This document shows positions 1 to 8,235 of a DNA stretch of 64,000 nt, in pieces (within the stretch, counting starts at the first letter, position 1; the number at the start of each line of letters is the position of its first letter). The position numbers and the translations under genes are program-made. The DNA lies in assembly GCF_001718415.1 (NCBI RefSeq), contig NZ_CP013378.1, positions 3,906,001 to 3,970,000 of the forward strand, in the 5' to 3' direction. The notes beneath the pieces were generated by a model. It saw nothing but the letters and a program-made list of their open reading frames with translations, had not been told where the DNA came from and did no database searches. This DNA comes from Burkholderia pseudomultivorans (GTDB taxonomy: Bacteria; Pseudomonadota; Gammaproteobacteria; Burkholderiales; Burkholderiaceae).

Positions 1-178
1 GCGCGCGGTTCGCCTGCCGCATCACCTTCGCACGCGTGCCCGCGGACGCGGCGCCTCCCACGCCGGCCGGCGCGCTCGCCGCCATGCCCGCCGACGCCCC
101 CGACTGCGCCCCTGCGCCGATCGACACCGCCGCGACAGCGACGCCGAGCGCTGCTCGAATGCCATGCCCCATCTTCAT
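1..178 (-). CDS. Exported protein, N-terminal part only (possibly BON-domain)
   Basis: Only the first 59 codons lie in the window; the gene continues past base 1. The start is an ATG at 178 with a GGAG ribosome site about 10 bases upstream. The first ~24 residues form a signal peptide (charged MKMGHGIR, then an Ala/Val-rich core ending in GAQS). A Gly/Ala/Ser-rich stretch follows, then a basic segment (RAKVMRQANRA). Burkholderia periplasmic BON-domain proteins have a similar leader and then an ANRAL-like segment, so that family is a guess; the diagnostic part is outside the window. It starts 31 bases after the porin and is probably cotranscribed with it. Confidence 0.6.
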   Translation of the reverse strand, partial: MKMGHGIRAALGVAVAAVSIGAGAQSGASAGMAASAPAGVGGAASAGTRAKVMRQANRA

Positions 179-209
179 CGTCGTTGTTCTCCGTTTCGCT
201 TTCACATCG

Positions 210-1331
210 TCAGAAGGTGTGTCGCATGCCGATCATCGCGGCGGTCGTCGACACGCCCGGCGCGACGGGCTGACCGTATGTGATTGTCTGGTTCATCGTG
301 CCGTGGTTCGCGACGTAGCCGACCTGCGCATAGACCATCGTGCGCTTCGACAGGCTGTATTCGGCGCCCGCCGCGTATTCGCTCGAATGGTTCGCGCCGT
401 TGTTGCGATCCTTCAGGTAGTAGTAGCCCGACGTGATCCGGAAGAACGGGCTGAACTGGTAGCCGAGGCCGCCGGAAATCATTTCGTAGTTCGTGCGGCT
501 CGTGTTCGACGGATTCTTGCCGATCGCGTACGACGCCGACACCGACAATCCGCTGAACGTGTACTTCGCACCGACGTAGTAGAAGCGATTGTTGGCCAGA
601 CCGGTCGGCGTCGCCGCCGCGGTGTTGGTGTCGTGTGCGTTGTAGTAAACCGCCGCGAGATTGAGCCCGTAGTTCGAATACCTGAGCACCGCCGACTCGC
701 GCGCGCCGCCCTGGATCTGCCCCGGCACGCCGCCCGGCGCGTATTCGAGCCCGATCGACGCGCCGTAGAACTTCGGCGACTGGTAGACGAGCGCATTGCT
801 GTCGTACAGCGCGCCGATCGGCACGTTCGTGTTCGTGCCGGACCAGCCGGCCACCTGGTTCAGTCCGAGCCACGCGCTCAGGATGCTGCCGAAATACTGC
901 GCATTGCGGACGTCGGTGTCGGCCATCGCGTAGATCATCGGCGTGAACTGGCGGCCGACATCCAACGTGCCGAACGGCCCCGAGATACCGATGGTCGCCT
1001 GCTGATTGAACACCGCGGTGCCGCCCGTCGTGTCCGCGAGCCCGAGCTTGCCGTTGCCGCTGTTGAACACCCCCTGCAACCGGAAGTTCACCTTGTAGCC
1101 GCCGCCGATGTCCTCGCTGCCCTTCAAGCCCCAGAAACTCGAATAGATGCCGGCATCCTTGAAGCCGAACATGTGCCCGTTGTTCTTCGCGGTCGGGGCG
1201 AACGACGACGCCGACGTACTCTGATAAACGAGGCCCGAATCGATCGCACCGTACAGCGTGACCGACGATTGCGCATGCGCCACGCACGCGAACATCGCGA
1301 GTGCAGCCCCACCGCTCCATTTCAGTTTCAC
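210..1331 (-). CDS. Outer-membrane porin, Gram-negative 16-strand type
   Basis: A trimeric general-diffusion porin of the Burkholderia/Neisseria OmpC-like family, 373 residues, for passage of small solutes across the outer membrane. The start is taken as the GTG at 1331, five codons inside the longest frame, because the strong GGAGGAGA ribosome site overlaps the upstream ATG. The signal peptide ends at AHAQ, followed by the typical first strand SSVTLYGAIDSGLVY. Alternating amphipathic strands continue to a terminal GMRHTF; the C-terminal Phe is the outer-membrane assembly signal. It follows an MFS importer by 144 bases, so the pair probably takes up the substrate of the upstream catabolic genes. 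That link rests on gene order only. Confidence 0.93.
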   Translation of the reverse strand: MKLKWSGGAALAMFACVAHAQSSVTLYGAIDSGLVYQSTSASSFAPTAKNNGHMFGFKDAGIYSSFWGLKGSEDIGGGYKVNFRLQGVFNSGNGKLGLADTTGGTAVFNQQATIGISGPFGTLDVGRQFTPMIYAMADTDVRNAQYFGSILSAWLGLNQVAGWSGTNTNVPIGALYDSNALVYQSPKFYGASIGLEYAPGGVPGQIQGGARESAVLRYSNYGLNLAAVYYNAHDTNTAAATPTGLANNRFYYVGAKYTFSGLSVSASYAIGKNPSNTSRTNYEMISGGLGYQFSPFFRITSGYYYLKDRNNGANHSSEYAAGAEYSLSKRTMVYAQVGYVANHGTMNQTITYGQPVAPGVSTTAAMIGMRHTF

Positions 1332-1411
1332 TGACGTCTCCTCCATTCCCTGTGCCGGCCGGACCGATCCGGCCGGATGCCCTGCTTGTTGTCGTTTGTT
1401 ATCGTGACGCG

Positions 1412-1436
1412 CGGAATCGCCGATCCGGCGATTCCG
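1412..1436. other. Perfect hairpin between MFS gene and porin
   Basis: Eleven paired bases (1412-1422 with 1426-1436) enclose a three-base loop. There is no T tract on either strand, so this is not a classical terminator. It could be an attenuating or RNA-stabilising stem that sets porin output relative to the upstream genes, or a protein-binding palindrome. Confidence 0.5.
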
Positions 1437-1475
1437 GTCTTGATCGGGTACTGCGTGTGGGTGTGGCGTGTGCCG

Positions 1476-2777
1476 CTACGCGGCAACCCGCCGCCGGTCG
1501 TCCGGGTAGTGGCGCTTGCCGGTCAGGAACAGTGCGGTCGATGCGATGGCCGCGAGTGGAATCAGCTGCAGCGCCGCATGCAGCCCGATCCGGTCCGCGA
1601 TCATGCCGGTCAGTACCGGGCCCGCCGCCAGGCCGAGCAGATTGTTCGCGAGCGACCACACCGCCATCGCGGTCGCGTGAATCGATGGCGGCGTCAGATC
1701 GGCCACCATCGCGCCGGACGGCCCGACGCTGCCCGCCGCGAGGAACATGCCGATGCCGATCAGCACGAGCTGCGTCATTCCCGGATGCAGCAGGAACGCG
1801 CCGCCGAGCGCCGCGAACGAGCCCATGCAGTAAGCGGCCGCGACCGTCCACTTGCGCGGCGCATGGCGCCGGCTGATGCGGTCGGTCACGATGCCGCAAA
1901 CGATCATCCCGACGCCCGTCGTCAGCACGAACACCGCGGCGAGCGCGCTCGCGCGGTCGACGTGCAGCCCGTAGTAGCGGCCGAGGAAGCTCGGCAGCCA
2001 TGCGTAGAGCGCGCCCGGCACGATCAGTTGCAGACCGCAGCCGACGTACGCATAGACGATCGACTTCGACGCGAACAGCGCCGGCACGAGGCCTTGCAGC
2101 GTGACCTTCGGTCGTGCACGGCGCAGCGCCGCGAGTACGGCGGCATCGCCGCCGGGTGCGAGACGCTTCTCGGTCACGACGATCCGGTAGACACCGGCGA
2201 GCGCGAGCCCGAAGATCGCCATCGTCGCGAACGACCAGCGCCAGCCGAAGTGCGCGGCGACGACGCCGCTCAACGCCATCCCGAGCATCGAGCCGAACGC
2301 GCCGCCCGCCAGGAACGAGCCGGACAGCGTCGCACGCAGATGCGCGGGGAACACGCTCAGCACGACCGCGAGCCCGACACTGCCGTACGCGGCCTCGCCG
2401 ACGCCGACGACGAACCGCGCGGCGAACATCTGGCCGTAGTTCGCGGACACCGCACAGCCGAGCGTCGCGACGCTCCAGATCACGGCCATCAGGATCAGGC
2501 TGCGCACCCGCCCCCAGCGGTCCGCGAGCAGCGACAGCGGGAACGTCAGCAGCCCGACCATCAGCGACACGATGCTGCTCAGCGAGCCGAGCCGCGTATC
2601 GCTCAGCAGCCACTGTGCCTTCAGCAACGGGAAAACCGCGTTGAGCACCTGCCGCGACATGTAGTCGGCGAGCAGCAGGCCGAACGTCAACGCGAAAACG
2701 CTCCACGCGTATGCCCGGGATACGGTCGGTGCGGGCGCAAGGGCGTCGCCCGGGGCCGTGATCGCATGCATTCCCAT
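1476..2777 (-). CDS. MFS transporter (organic-anion importer type)
   Basis: A 433-residue inner-membrane permease with about 12 membrane segments in two six-helix halves split by a basic loop near residues 200-225. The conserved cytoplasmic loop LADRWGRVRS (about 84-93) between helices 2 and 3 identifies the major facilitator superfamily. The general look is that of the anion:cation symporter and spinster-like groups, which import carboxylates. An AAGGAG site precedes the ATG. It lies 78 bases after the quinone oxidoreductase and before the porin, so it is the likely inner-membrane entry step of the cluster. Pro and Ser codon choice is Burkholderia-like, unlike the genes upstream of it. Confidence 0.9.
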   Translation of the reverse strand: MGMHAITAPGDALAPAPTVSRAYAWSVFALTFGLLLADYMSRQVLNAVFPLLKAQWLLSDTRLGSLSSIVSLMVGLLTFPLSLLADRWGRVRSLILMAVIWSVATLGCAVSANYGQMFAARFVVGVGEAAYGSVGLAVVLSVFPAHLRATLSGSFLAGGAFGSMLGMALSGVVAAHFGWRWSFATMAIFGLALAGVYRIVVTEKRLAPGGDAAVLAALRRARPKVTLQGLVPALFASKSIVYAYVGCGLQLIVPGALYAWLPSFLGRYYGLHVDRASALAAVFVLTTGVGMIVCGIVTDRISRRHAPRKWTVAAAYCMGSFAALGGAFLLHPGMTQLVLIGIGMFLAAGSVGPSGAMVADLTPPSIHATAMAVWSLANNLLGLAAGPVLTGMIADRIGLHAALQLIPLAAIASTALFLTGKRHYPDDRRRVAA

Positions 2778-2855
2778 CTTCGTCTCCTTGATTCGTTATC
2801 GCGGCGAGACTGCGCTCGCGTCGCGACGGCCTCCGTCACGCCCGCACCGACCGCC

Positions 2856-3827
2856 TCACGGCACGAGGATGGTCGACCCGACCGTCTTGCGCGCTTCGAG
2901 CGCGCGGTGCGCGTCGGCTGCGTCTTCGAGCGCGAACGCCTGCTGCGGCTCGCTCACGATGTTGCCGGCCAGCACGTGGTCGAACAATTCCCTCGCCATG
3001 TCGAGCATGTGCGGACGCGGGTGGATGTAGTGGATCATCGCAGGCCGTGTCATCCAGATCGAGCCCTTGGCTGCGAGCAGTTGCGAATCGACGACCACCG
3101 GCCCGGACGACGTGCCGTTGCTCACGAAATGGCCGCGCGGTTGCAGGCAGCTCAGGGAATCCATCAGCGTGTCCTTGCCCACCGAGTCGTAGACCACGCT
3201 CACGCCTTTGCCGTCCGTCAGTTCCTTCACGCGATCGACGATGTTTTCGCGCGAGGTGACGATGGTGTGCGCACAGCCGTTGGCCTTGGCGAGCGCGGCT
3301 TTCTCGTCGGTGCTCACGGTGCCGATCATCGTCACGCCGAGCGCGCGCGCCCACTGGCAGGCGATCAGGCCCACGCCGCCGGCGGCGGCGTGATACAGGA
3401 TGGTTTCACCGCCGCTCAACGGATAGACCTGGCGGAACAGGTACTGAGCCGTCATGCCTTTCATCATCAGCGTGGCGGCGGTGCGGTCGCTGATGCCGTC
3501 GGGCAGCGGGATCAACACGGCCGCGGGCATCACGCGCGCTTCGGCGTACGCGCCCTGCGGGCCGATCAGGTAGCCGACACGGTCGCCGGGCTTCAGATAA
3601 TCGACGCCGGGCCCCACGGCCTCGACCACGCCCACTGCATCGGAGCCCAGACCGTTGGGCAGGTCCAGCGGATAGCGTCCGGTGCGGAAATAGATGTCGA
3701 TGAAGTTCAGCGCAATGAAGCTGTGGCGCACGCGCGCCTCGCCGGGGCCGGGGTCGCCCACCTCGACGTGTTCGAGCTTCAGCACCTCGGGGCCGCCGGT
3801 TTCGTAAAAACGCACTGCCTTGACCAT
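2856..3827 (-). CDS. Quinone oxidoreductase-like zinc-free MDR enzyme
   Basis: A 323-residue NAD(P)H-dependent oxidoreductase of the medium-chain family, closest in pattern to NADPH:quinone reductase (Qor). The catalytic-domain segment LNFIDIYFRTG (40-50) is diagnostic of quinone reductases and the cysteine/histidine zinc ligands of alcohol dehydrogenases are absent. The nucleotide-binding AAAGGVG is at 147-153. The ATG at 3827 is chosen because GAGGAGA precedes it; a longer TTG start would overlap the upstream gene. It lies 17 bases after the serine hydrolase. In this cluster it probably reduces or oxidises an enone or quinone intermediate; the substrate is unknown. Frequent CCC and GCC codons set it apart from the core genes. 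Confidence 0.88.
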   Translation of the reverse strand: MVKAVRFYETGGPEVLKLEHVEVGDPGPGEARVRHSFIALNFIDIYFRTGRYPLDLPNGLGSDAVGVVEAVGPGVDYLKPGDRVGYLIGPQGAYAEARVMPAAVLIPLPDGISDRTAATLMMKGMTAQYLFRQVYPLSGGETILYHAAAGGVGLIACQWARALGVTMIGTVSTDEKAALAKANGCAHTIVTSRENIVDRVKELTDGKGVSVVYDSVGKDTLMDSLSCLQPRGHFVSNGTSSGPVVVDSQLLAAKGSIWMTRPAMIHYIHPRPHMLDMARELFDHVLAGNIVSEPQQAFALEDAADAHRALEARKTVGSTILVP

Positions 3828-3844
3828 GATCGTGTCTCCTCGGT

Positions 3845-4411
3845 TCAAGCCGACAGCTCGGTGATGAATTCATGCGCGCGCGGCCATTCGCCATAGCCGG
3901 ACGCGGGGTTGAGATGGCCCACGTTGCCGAGGTCCACCAGGCGGCTGCCCCAGCAGCGCGCCATGTGTTCCACCTGTTCATGGCGCGCGAGCGGGTCGTT
4001 GCGGCTGGCGGCCACGATGCTCGGAAACGGCAGCGGTTGCAGCGGCACGGGAAACCAGCCGCCGTCTCGCAGCTCATCGCGTGTCGGGTAGCCGTCGGGC
4101 ATCGGACGCTCGAATTCCGGCGGTGCGGCCAGCAGCGCGCCCTTCACGGCGCGGCGCGTGCGCTGCGCCCAGTGCGCGACCATCACGCAGCCGCCGCTGT
4201 GCGCGACGATCACGAGCGGGCCGTCGATGGCGCAGGCTTCGCGCTCGATGGCCTCCACGCGCGCCGCGCAGTCCAGCCCTTCACGGCTGCGCCCCATCGG
4301 CGGCACGGTGCGTACGCGCGGCAATTGCGCGGCCAGCAGCGTCTGCCAGTGGGTATCCACGTGATCGCGCAGACCGGGGACGACGAGGATGGTGGGCGTA
4401 ACGGCGGGCAT
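3845..4411 (-). CDS. RBBP9/YdeN-family alpha/beta serine hydrolase
   Basis: A compact 188-residue hydrolase. It opens with strand ILVVPGLRDHVDTHW, the usual RBBP9/YdeN start. The nucleophile elbow is AHSGG with Ser72, and the SRNDPLA and GHLN segments supply the likely Asp and His of the triad. Members are small intracellular esterases or peptidases of largely unknown substrate. The ATG is two bases beyond the stop of the BKACE gene, so translation is probably coupled. The position next to a beta-keto acid cleavage enzyme suggests ester or thioester hydrolysis in the same pathway, which is inference. Confidence 0.85.
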   Translation of the reverse strand: MPAVTPTILVVPGLRDHVDTHWQTLLAAQLPRVRTVPPMGRSREGLDCAARVEAIEREACAIDGPLVIVAHSGGCVMVAHWAQRTRRAVKGALLAAPPEFERPMPDGYPTRDELRDGGWFPVPLQPLPFPSIVAASRNDPLARHEQVEHMARCWGSRLVDLGNVGHLNPASGYGEWPRAHEFITELSA

Positions 4412-4413
4412 GT

Positions 4414-5472
4414 TCAGGCGACCTTGCGCAGGAAGCCCTGCTGGCGGCCGGGGGCGTTCGGCGCGAAGCCGTTGGCGGCCAGCGTTTCGTCGACCGTGTC
4501 GTAGAACACGCCGATCCTGCAGATCTCGCGCGCCTGTTTCGCGGTGGCGACCGGGCGGCCGAACTCGCGCGAGATCCGCACCAGCTGCTCGATCTGTTCG
4601 ACCGTGCCGATCTTCCTGGTACGCGACTGGTTCCACAGGTTGTCCTCGATGCCGGTGCGCACGTGCAGGCCCATCGCGATGCCCATCATGTTGACGGGCA
4701 GCACGTTGAGCACCGAGCTTTCGACCGTCAGCATCGCGCCGTCGGGCACGCCACGCACGAAGTTGGCCAGCGTGTAGACGTTGGGCGAATCCATGCCGCC
4801 GCCGATCGCCACCCAGTTCAGCACGAGCGGGCCTTTGTAGATGCCGCGGCGAATGAGTCGCTCGACCGATTCGAAGCTGTTCTGGTTGTAACACTGGAAC
4901 GCGCTCTGGATGCCCGCGGCCGTCAGGCGACGAATGTGCTCCTCGGCCCAGCCGGGTTGCGCCGGCACGGTCATTTCCCTGTAGGCGCCGTGAACCGCCG
5001 GGTCTTCCAGCGAACTGCCCTGCCAGTCGCGATAGTCGAACTGCTCCAGGAAGTTCATCTGCGACGTGTTGATCGTCACGGTCACCTGGTCGGGCTTCGG
5101 GTCCAGCTCGGCCAGCATGTGGCGCGTGTCGTCCGACAGCCACTTGGCCGCCGCGCCCTCGGTTTCCGGCGCGAAGCTGATCGAGCCGCCGACCTGGATG
5201 ATCATGTCCGGCACGCGCGCACGCACGCCGGCGATCAGCTCGTTGAACCTGGACAGCCGCTTGCTGCCCTTGCCGTCCAGCTCGCGCACGTGCAGGTGCA
5301 GCACGGTTGCGCCGGCGTTGTAGCAATCGACGGCCTTCTGGATCTGCGCCTCCATCGTGACCGGGATGTCCTCGGGGAAATCCGACGGCACATACGACGG
5401 CGCATAGGGCGCGGCAGTAATGATCAGCGGCGGCTGGTTTTCCGGGAACAGATGGCCGTCGAGGAAGTTCAT
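4414..5472 (-). CDS. BKACE-family beta-keto acid cleavage enzyme (DUF849)
   Basis: A 352-residue TIM-barrel enzyme. The BKACE family condenses a beta-keto acid with acetyl-CoA and cleaves it to acetoacetate and a new CoA thioester. Family marks seen are the opening LIITAAPYAPSYVP, the metal-binding LHLHVRE (His59, His61), VES with Glu251, and GLHVRTGIEDN at 268-278. Family members act on 3-keto-5-aminohexanoate, dehydrocarnitine and many other keto acids; specificity cannot be read here. A CAGGAG site precedes the ATG. The gene follows the dioxygenase by 33 bases and is coupled to the next hydrolase. Confidence 0.92.
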   Translation of the reverse strand: MNFLDGHLFPENQPPLIITAAPYAPSYVPSDFPEDIPVTMEAQIQKAVDCYNAGATVLHLHVRELDGKGSKRLSRFNELIAGVRARVPDMIIQVGGSISFAPETEGAAAKWLSDDTRHMLAELDPKPDQVTVTINTSQMNFLEQFDYRDWQGSSLEDPAVHGAYREMTVPAQPGWAEEHIRRLTAAGIQSAFQCYNQNSFESVERLIRRGIYKGPLVLNWVAIGGGMDSPNVYTLANFVRGVPDGAMLTVESSVLNVLPVNMMGIAMGLHVRTGIEDNLWNQSRTRKIGTVEQIEQLVRISREFGRPVATAKQAREICRIGVFYDTVDETLAANGFAPNAPGRQQGFLRKVA

Positions 5473-5505
5473 GGTGGTATCTCCTGAGTATGCGGATGGT
5501 GAGAT

Positions 5506-6354
5506 TCAGTAAGGCCGGGTGCCGATGATTCCGGCGCGCTCCATCTTCCGGTGGCAGGGCGGGTAGTCCATCACCGCGTAGTGCTGGGTGGCGCGGTTGT
5601 CCCAGATGGCGATGTCGCCCTGCCTCCAGCGCCAACGCACCTGGTATTCGGGGATGGCGGCCTGGCTGATCAGGTACTGCAGCAGGTCGGAGGCGCCGCG
5701 CGTGAAGTCCTGCCCGACGCGCACGTTGCCGGGGTTGTGGTAGTTGGTGAAGTGCGTGGTGAAGCCGCACACGAACAGCACCTTCTCGCCCGTCTCCGGG
5801 TGGGTGCGGACCACCGGGTGCTCGGCGTCGGGGAACCGGGCCTTGAGCGCCAGGCGCTTGTCGATCGGCATGACCGCGCCGAAGGTCGCTTCGATGCTGT
5901 GGCGCGCCCGCAGCGGCGCGATCAGGTCCTTGACGTGCCGGGGCAGCTTTTCATAGGCCAGCACCATGTTGGCCCACATGGTGTCGCCGCCGACAGGCGG
6001 GCACTCGACACAGCGCAGCACGGCGCCCATTTGCGGGATTTCGCGCCACGTGGCGTCCGCGTGCCAGCCGTTTTCGTAGTGATCGTTGGGTGCGTCGGGC
6101 GACTTGTAGATGCGCACCAGGCCCGGGTTCTCCGGATCGCTGCCCACCACCGGGTGGTCTTCGAGTTCGCCGAAGCGGCGCGCGAACGCCACGTGGTCGG
6201 CGCGGGCGATGTCCTGGTTGCGCAGAAACACGACCTTGTGCTTCAGCAAGGCGTCCCGGATGTCGGCAAACAGCGCGTCGTCGCGGGCGGCGTCGGCCAG
6301 GTTCACTCCGGTGATTTCAGCACCAATGGCGCAGGTCAATGGTTCGATACGCAT
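5506..6354 (-). CDS. TauD/TfdA-family Fe(II)/2-oxoglutarate dioxygenase
   Basis: A 282-residue cytoplasmic oxygenase that couples 2-oxoglutarate decarboxylation to substrate hydroxylation. The iron triad is visible as His98-x-Asp100 (in GWHADATW) and His258 (TQHYAV), and Arg269/Arg273 fit the 2-oxoglutarate carboxylate anchor of TauD. Length matches TauD (283). Members attack sulfonates, phenoxyacetates, sulfate esters, carnitine-like and other carboxylates, so the substrate is open. It is first in the leftward operon and lies opposite the AraC gene. No ssu/tau transporter is nearby, which argues against taurine. Confidence 0.92.
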   Translation of the reverse strand: MRIEPLTCAIGAEITGVNLADAARDDALFADIRDALLKHKVVFLRNQDIARADHVAFARRFGELEDHPVVGSDPENPGLVRIYKSPDAPNDHYENGWHADATWREIPQMGAVLRCVECPPVGGDTMWANMVLAYEKLPRHVKDLIAPLRARHSIEATFGAVMPIDKRLALKARFPDAEHPVVRTHPETGEKVLFVCGFTTHFTNYHNPGNVRVGQDFTRGASDLLQYLISQAAIPEYQVRWRWRQGDIAIWDNRATQHYAVMDYPPCHRKMERAGIIGTRPY

Positions 6355-6430
6355 CGCTTGTCTCCTTCACGGTGCCGTGTGGATCGTTCGTCCAACAGGT
6401 GCAATCTTAGGAATACGGGTGTTTCCCCGC

Positions 6431-6457
6431 TTTGCATTTCGTGCCACTGGCTATACT
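6431..6457 (+). promoter_or_regulatory. Likely sigma-70 promoter of the AraC gene
   Basis: TTTGCA at 6431-6436 and TATACT at 6452-6457 are separated by 15 bases. A start of transcription near 6464 would place the ATG at 6495 in a short leader, and rules out the longer frame starting at 6432. The divergent operon promoter and any AraC sites must share the 140 bases between the two genes. Confidence 0.5.
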
Positions 6458-6494
6458 CTTCATGCCAGCCTGGGTTTTCCCCGAGGGGGCGGAA

Positions 6495-7493
6495 ATGGTG
6501 ACTTTGGTGCGCGCGGCGGCATTGACCGGCTTTGCCGAAGTCATGCGCGCCCTCGGCGGTGACGCGGACAAGGCGCTGCGGGTCGCGGGGCTGCGCCATG
6601 CGCTCGTTCGCGAACCCGATCAACTCATCGACGCCGCCCTGGCTGTGCAAGTGATCGAAGACGCGGCCGAAGCGGTTCAGTGCGACACGCTGGGCCTGCG
6701 CATGGCCGAGTCGCGCCAGCTTTCCCACTTTGGCGTGGTGAGCCTGCTGCTGCTGCACCAGCCTACGCTGCGCGATGCGCTGGCCACGCTGATTGCTTAC
6801 GCGCATGTACTGAACGAATCGCTCGCCATTCAGATGGAAGACGTGGACGGCGTGGTCATCCTGCGCGAAGACATCGTGGCCGGGCGGCCCATGCGGCAGT
6901 CCGTCGATCTCGCCATCGGCGTGCTCTACCGCATGTGTGCGGCGCTGCTGCACGAGCGCTGGCGGCCGCAATGCGTGTGCTTTTCCCATTCGGCCCCGCG
7001 CGATCTGTCCGTACACAAGCGGCTGTTCGCCTGCCGCCTGGCGTTCGACGCGGAATTCAACGGCATCGTCTGCAAGGCGGCCGACCTGGACGAGCCCAAC
7101 CCCTTGGCCGACCCCACGCTCGCCCGCTACGCGCAGACGCTGGTGGACGCCCAGATCAGCGCCCGCGATGCCAGCATCGGCCAGCAGGTGCGCCGCGCCA
7201 TCTATCTGCTGCTGCCTTCGGGCCGGGCCACCTGCGCGGGCGTGGCGCAAGGGCTGGGGCGCAGCATGCGCACGCTGCAGCGCGCACTGGATGCCGAGGG
7301 ACTGTCGTTCACCACACTGCTCGACGAAGTGCGGCACGACCTCGCCCGGCGTTACCTCGCCAACCCGCACTACGGGATGGGGCAGATCGCGACCATGCTC
7401 GGCTATGCGAGCCACAGCGCCTTCACGCGCTGGTTCGGCGCGCAGTTTGGCTGTCCGCCGCAAGCGTGGCGCAACCGCAGGCATAGAGGATGA
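6495..7493 (+). CDS. AraC-family regulator (OruR/ArgR-like)
   Basis: A 332-residue transcription factor. The N-terminal two thirds match the arabinose-binding-like domain of OruR-type regulators (LSHFGVVSLLLLHQPTLRDAL and the following helices). The C-terminal ~100 residues carry two helix-turn-helix units, the second being MGQIATMLGYASHSAFTRWF and ending in PPQAWR, as in AraC proteins. The ATG at 6495 has GAGGGGGCGG in front of it. It diverges from the TauD operon and probably activates it in response to the substrate. Pro CCC and Ala GCC codons are unusually frequent, unlike yggL and the genes after it, suggesting acquisition with the operon. Confidence 0.9.
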   Translation: MVTLVRAAALTGFAEVMRALGGDADKALRVAGLRHALVREPDQLIDAALAVQVIEDAAEAVQCDTLGLRMAESRQLSHFGVVSLLLLHQPTLRDALATLIAYAHVLNESLAIQMEDVDGVVILREDIVAGRPMRQSVDLAIGVLYRMCAALLHERWRPQCVCFSHSAPRDLSVHKRLFACRLAFDAEFNGIVCKAADLDEPNPLADPTLARYAQTLVDAQISARDASIGQQVRRAIYLLLPSGRATCAGVAQGLGRSMRTLQRALDAEGLSFTTLLDEVRHDLARRYLANPHYGMGQIATMLGYASHSAFTRWFGAQFGCPPQAWRNRRHRG

Positions 7494-7588
7494 TGAAAAA
7501 TCCGGGTCGTCTCGTCCGCCGTGCCGGCCTGCCGCGAATGCCGCACCGATCGTTTGACTCGCCGCAACATTCGACGTACACTTCGCGC

Positions 7589-7665
7589 CGCGGGGTGGAG
7601 CAGTCTGGCAGCTCGTCGGGCTCATAACCCGAAGGTCACAGGTTCAAATCCTGTCCCCGCAACCA
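7589..7665 (+). tRNA. Initiator tRNA-fMet (anticodon CAT)
   Basis: A complete 77-base cloverleaf with encoded CCA. The anticodon CAT is at 7623-7625. Initiator features are present: a C1 x A72 mismatch at the top of the acceptor stem and three G-C pairs (GGG/CCC) next to the anticodon loop. The T loop GGTTCAAATCC is canonical. It nearly matches the E. coli initiator in the D and anticodon arms. Confidence 0.97.
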
Positions 7666-7670
7666 ATATC

Positions 7671-7701
7671 GAAGCCCGCTCTGCGACAGCAAGCGGGCTT
7701 C
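7671..7701 (+). terminator. Hairpin terminator after tRNA-fMet
   Basis: Ten perfect pairs (7671-7680 with 7692-7701) and an 11-base loop begin 5 bases after the CCA end. The T tract is weak (TTGCATT). Most likely it ends the tRNA transcript. Confidence 0.7.
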
Positions 7702-7899
7702 TTGCATTGCGCGGGCCGATCCGCACGACAGCGGCCGACCCGACCTGTATCATGCTGTCCCATCCCCCACGGGCAGCCGGCGCAAACGTGCCGGCATCGC
7801 CGTGCGGCATCTCGATGCCGCGCCGGGTCGATCGCGCATCGCGACGCGCAATCGACCGTCGCGGCCCTTCCGTTACCCTTTTCGCATTCATCGAGCACC

Positions 7900-8235
7900 A
7901 TGAGCCAACGCCATAACCGCCGCCAGCGCAAGAAACTGCACATCGGCGAATTCCAGGAACTCGCCTTCAACGCGACCGCGCAGTACCGCAACGAGCTCAG
8001 CGATCTCGAACGCGGCCAGCTGATCGACGCGTTCATCGATTTCGTCGAAGCGAACGGCCTGCTGACCGTCGCATCCGCCGACGAAGGCATCGGCGCATAC
8101 GTGATCTCCGGCGCACCGCGCGGCACGACGACCGACGCCGACCGCGAGGCCGTGCGCGCATGGCTGGCCGCGCGGCCGGAACTGACCGACGTCGAGGTCA
8201 GCGAATTCACCGACGCGTGGTATCCGGCCGCCTGA
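7900..8235 (+). CDS. yggL: YggL-family 50S ribosome-binding protein
   Basis: A 111-residue protein with the basic N-terminus SQRHNRRQRKKLHIGEFQE and the rest matching the YggL (DUF469) family, which binds the 50S subunit in E. coli. The length is normal. The ATG at 7900 gives the conserved start; the ribosome site is weak (GAGCACC). It stands alone between the tRNA terminator and a long non-coding stretch. Confidence 0.9.
   Translation: MSQRHNRRQRKKLHIGEFQELAFNATAQYRNELSDLERGQLIDAFIDFVEANGLLTVASADEGIGAYVISGAPRGTTTDADREAVRAWLAARPELTDVEVSEFTDAWYPAA

Noticed and set aside
36..1334. A 432-codon plus-strand frame over the porin
   Set aside because: The opposite strand encodes a complete porin with signal peptide and terminal Phe; this frame is Arg/Ala-rich shadow.
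5506..6354. Taurine dioxygenase TauD proper
   Set aside because: No tauABC transporter or sulfonate genes are linked; BKACE and hydrolase neighbours point to another substrate.
7589..7665. Use of tRNA-fMet as a phage or island attachment site
   Set aside because: No second copy of the tRNA 3' end and no integrase were found in the window; only the codon break suggests transfer.
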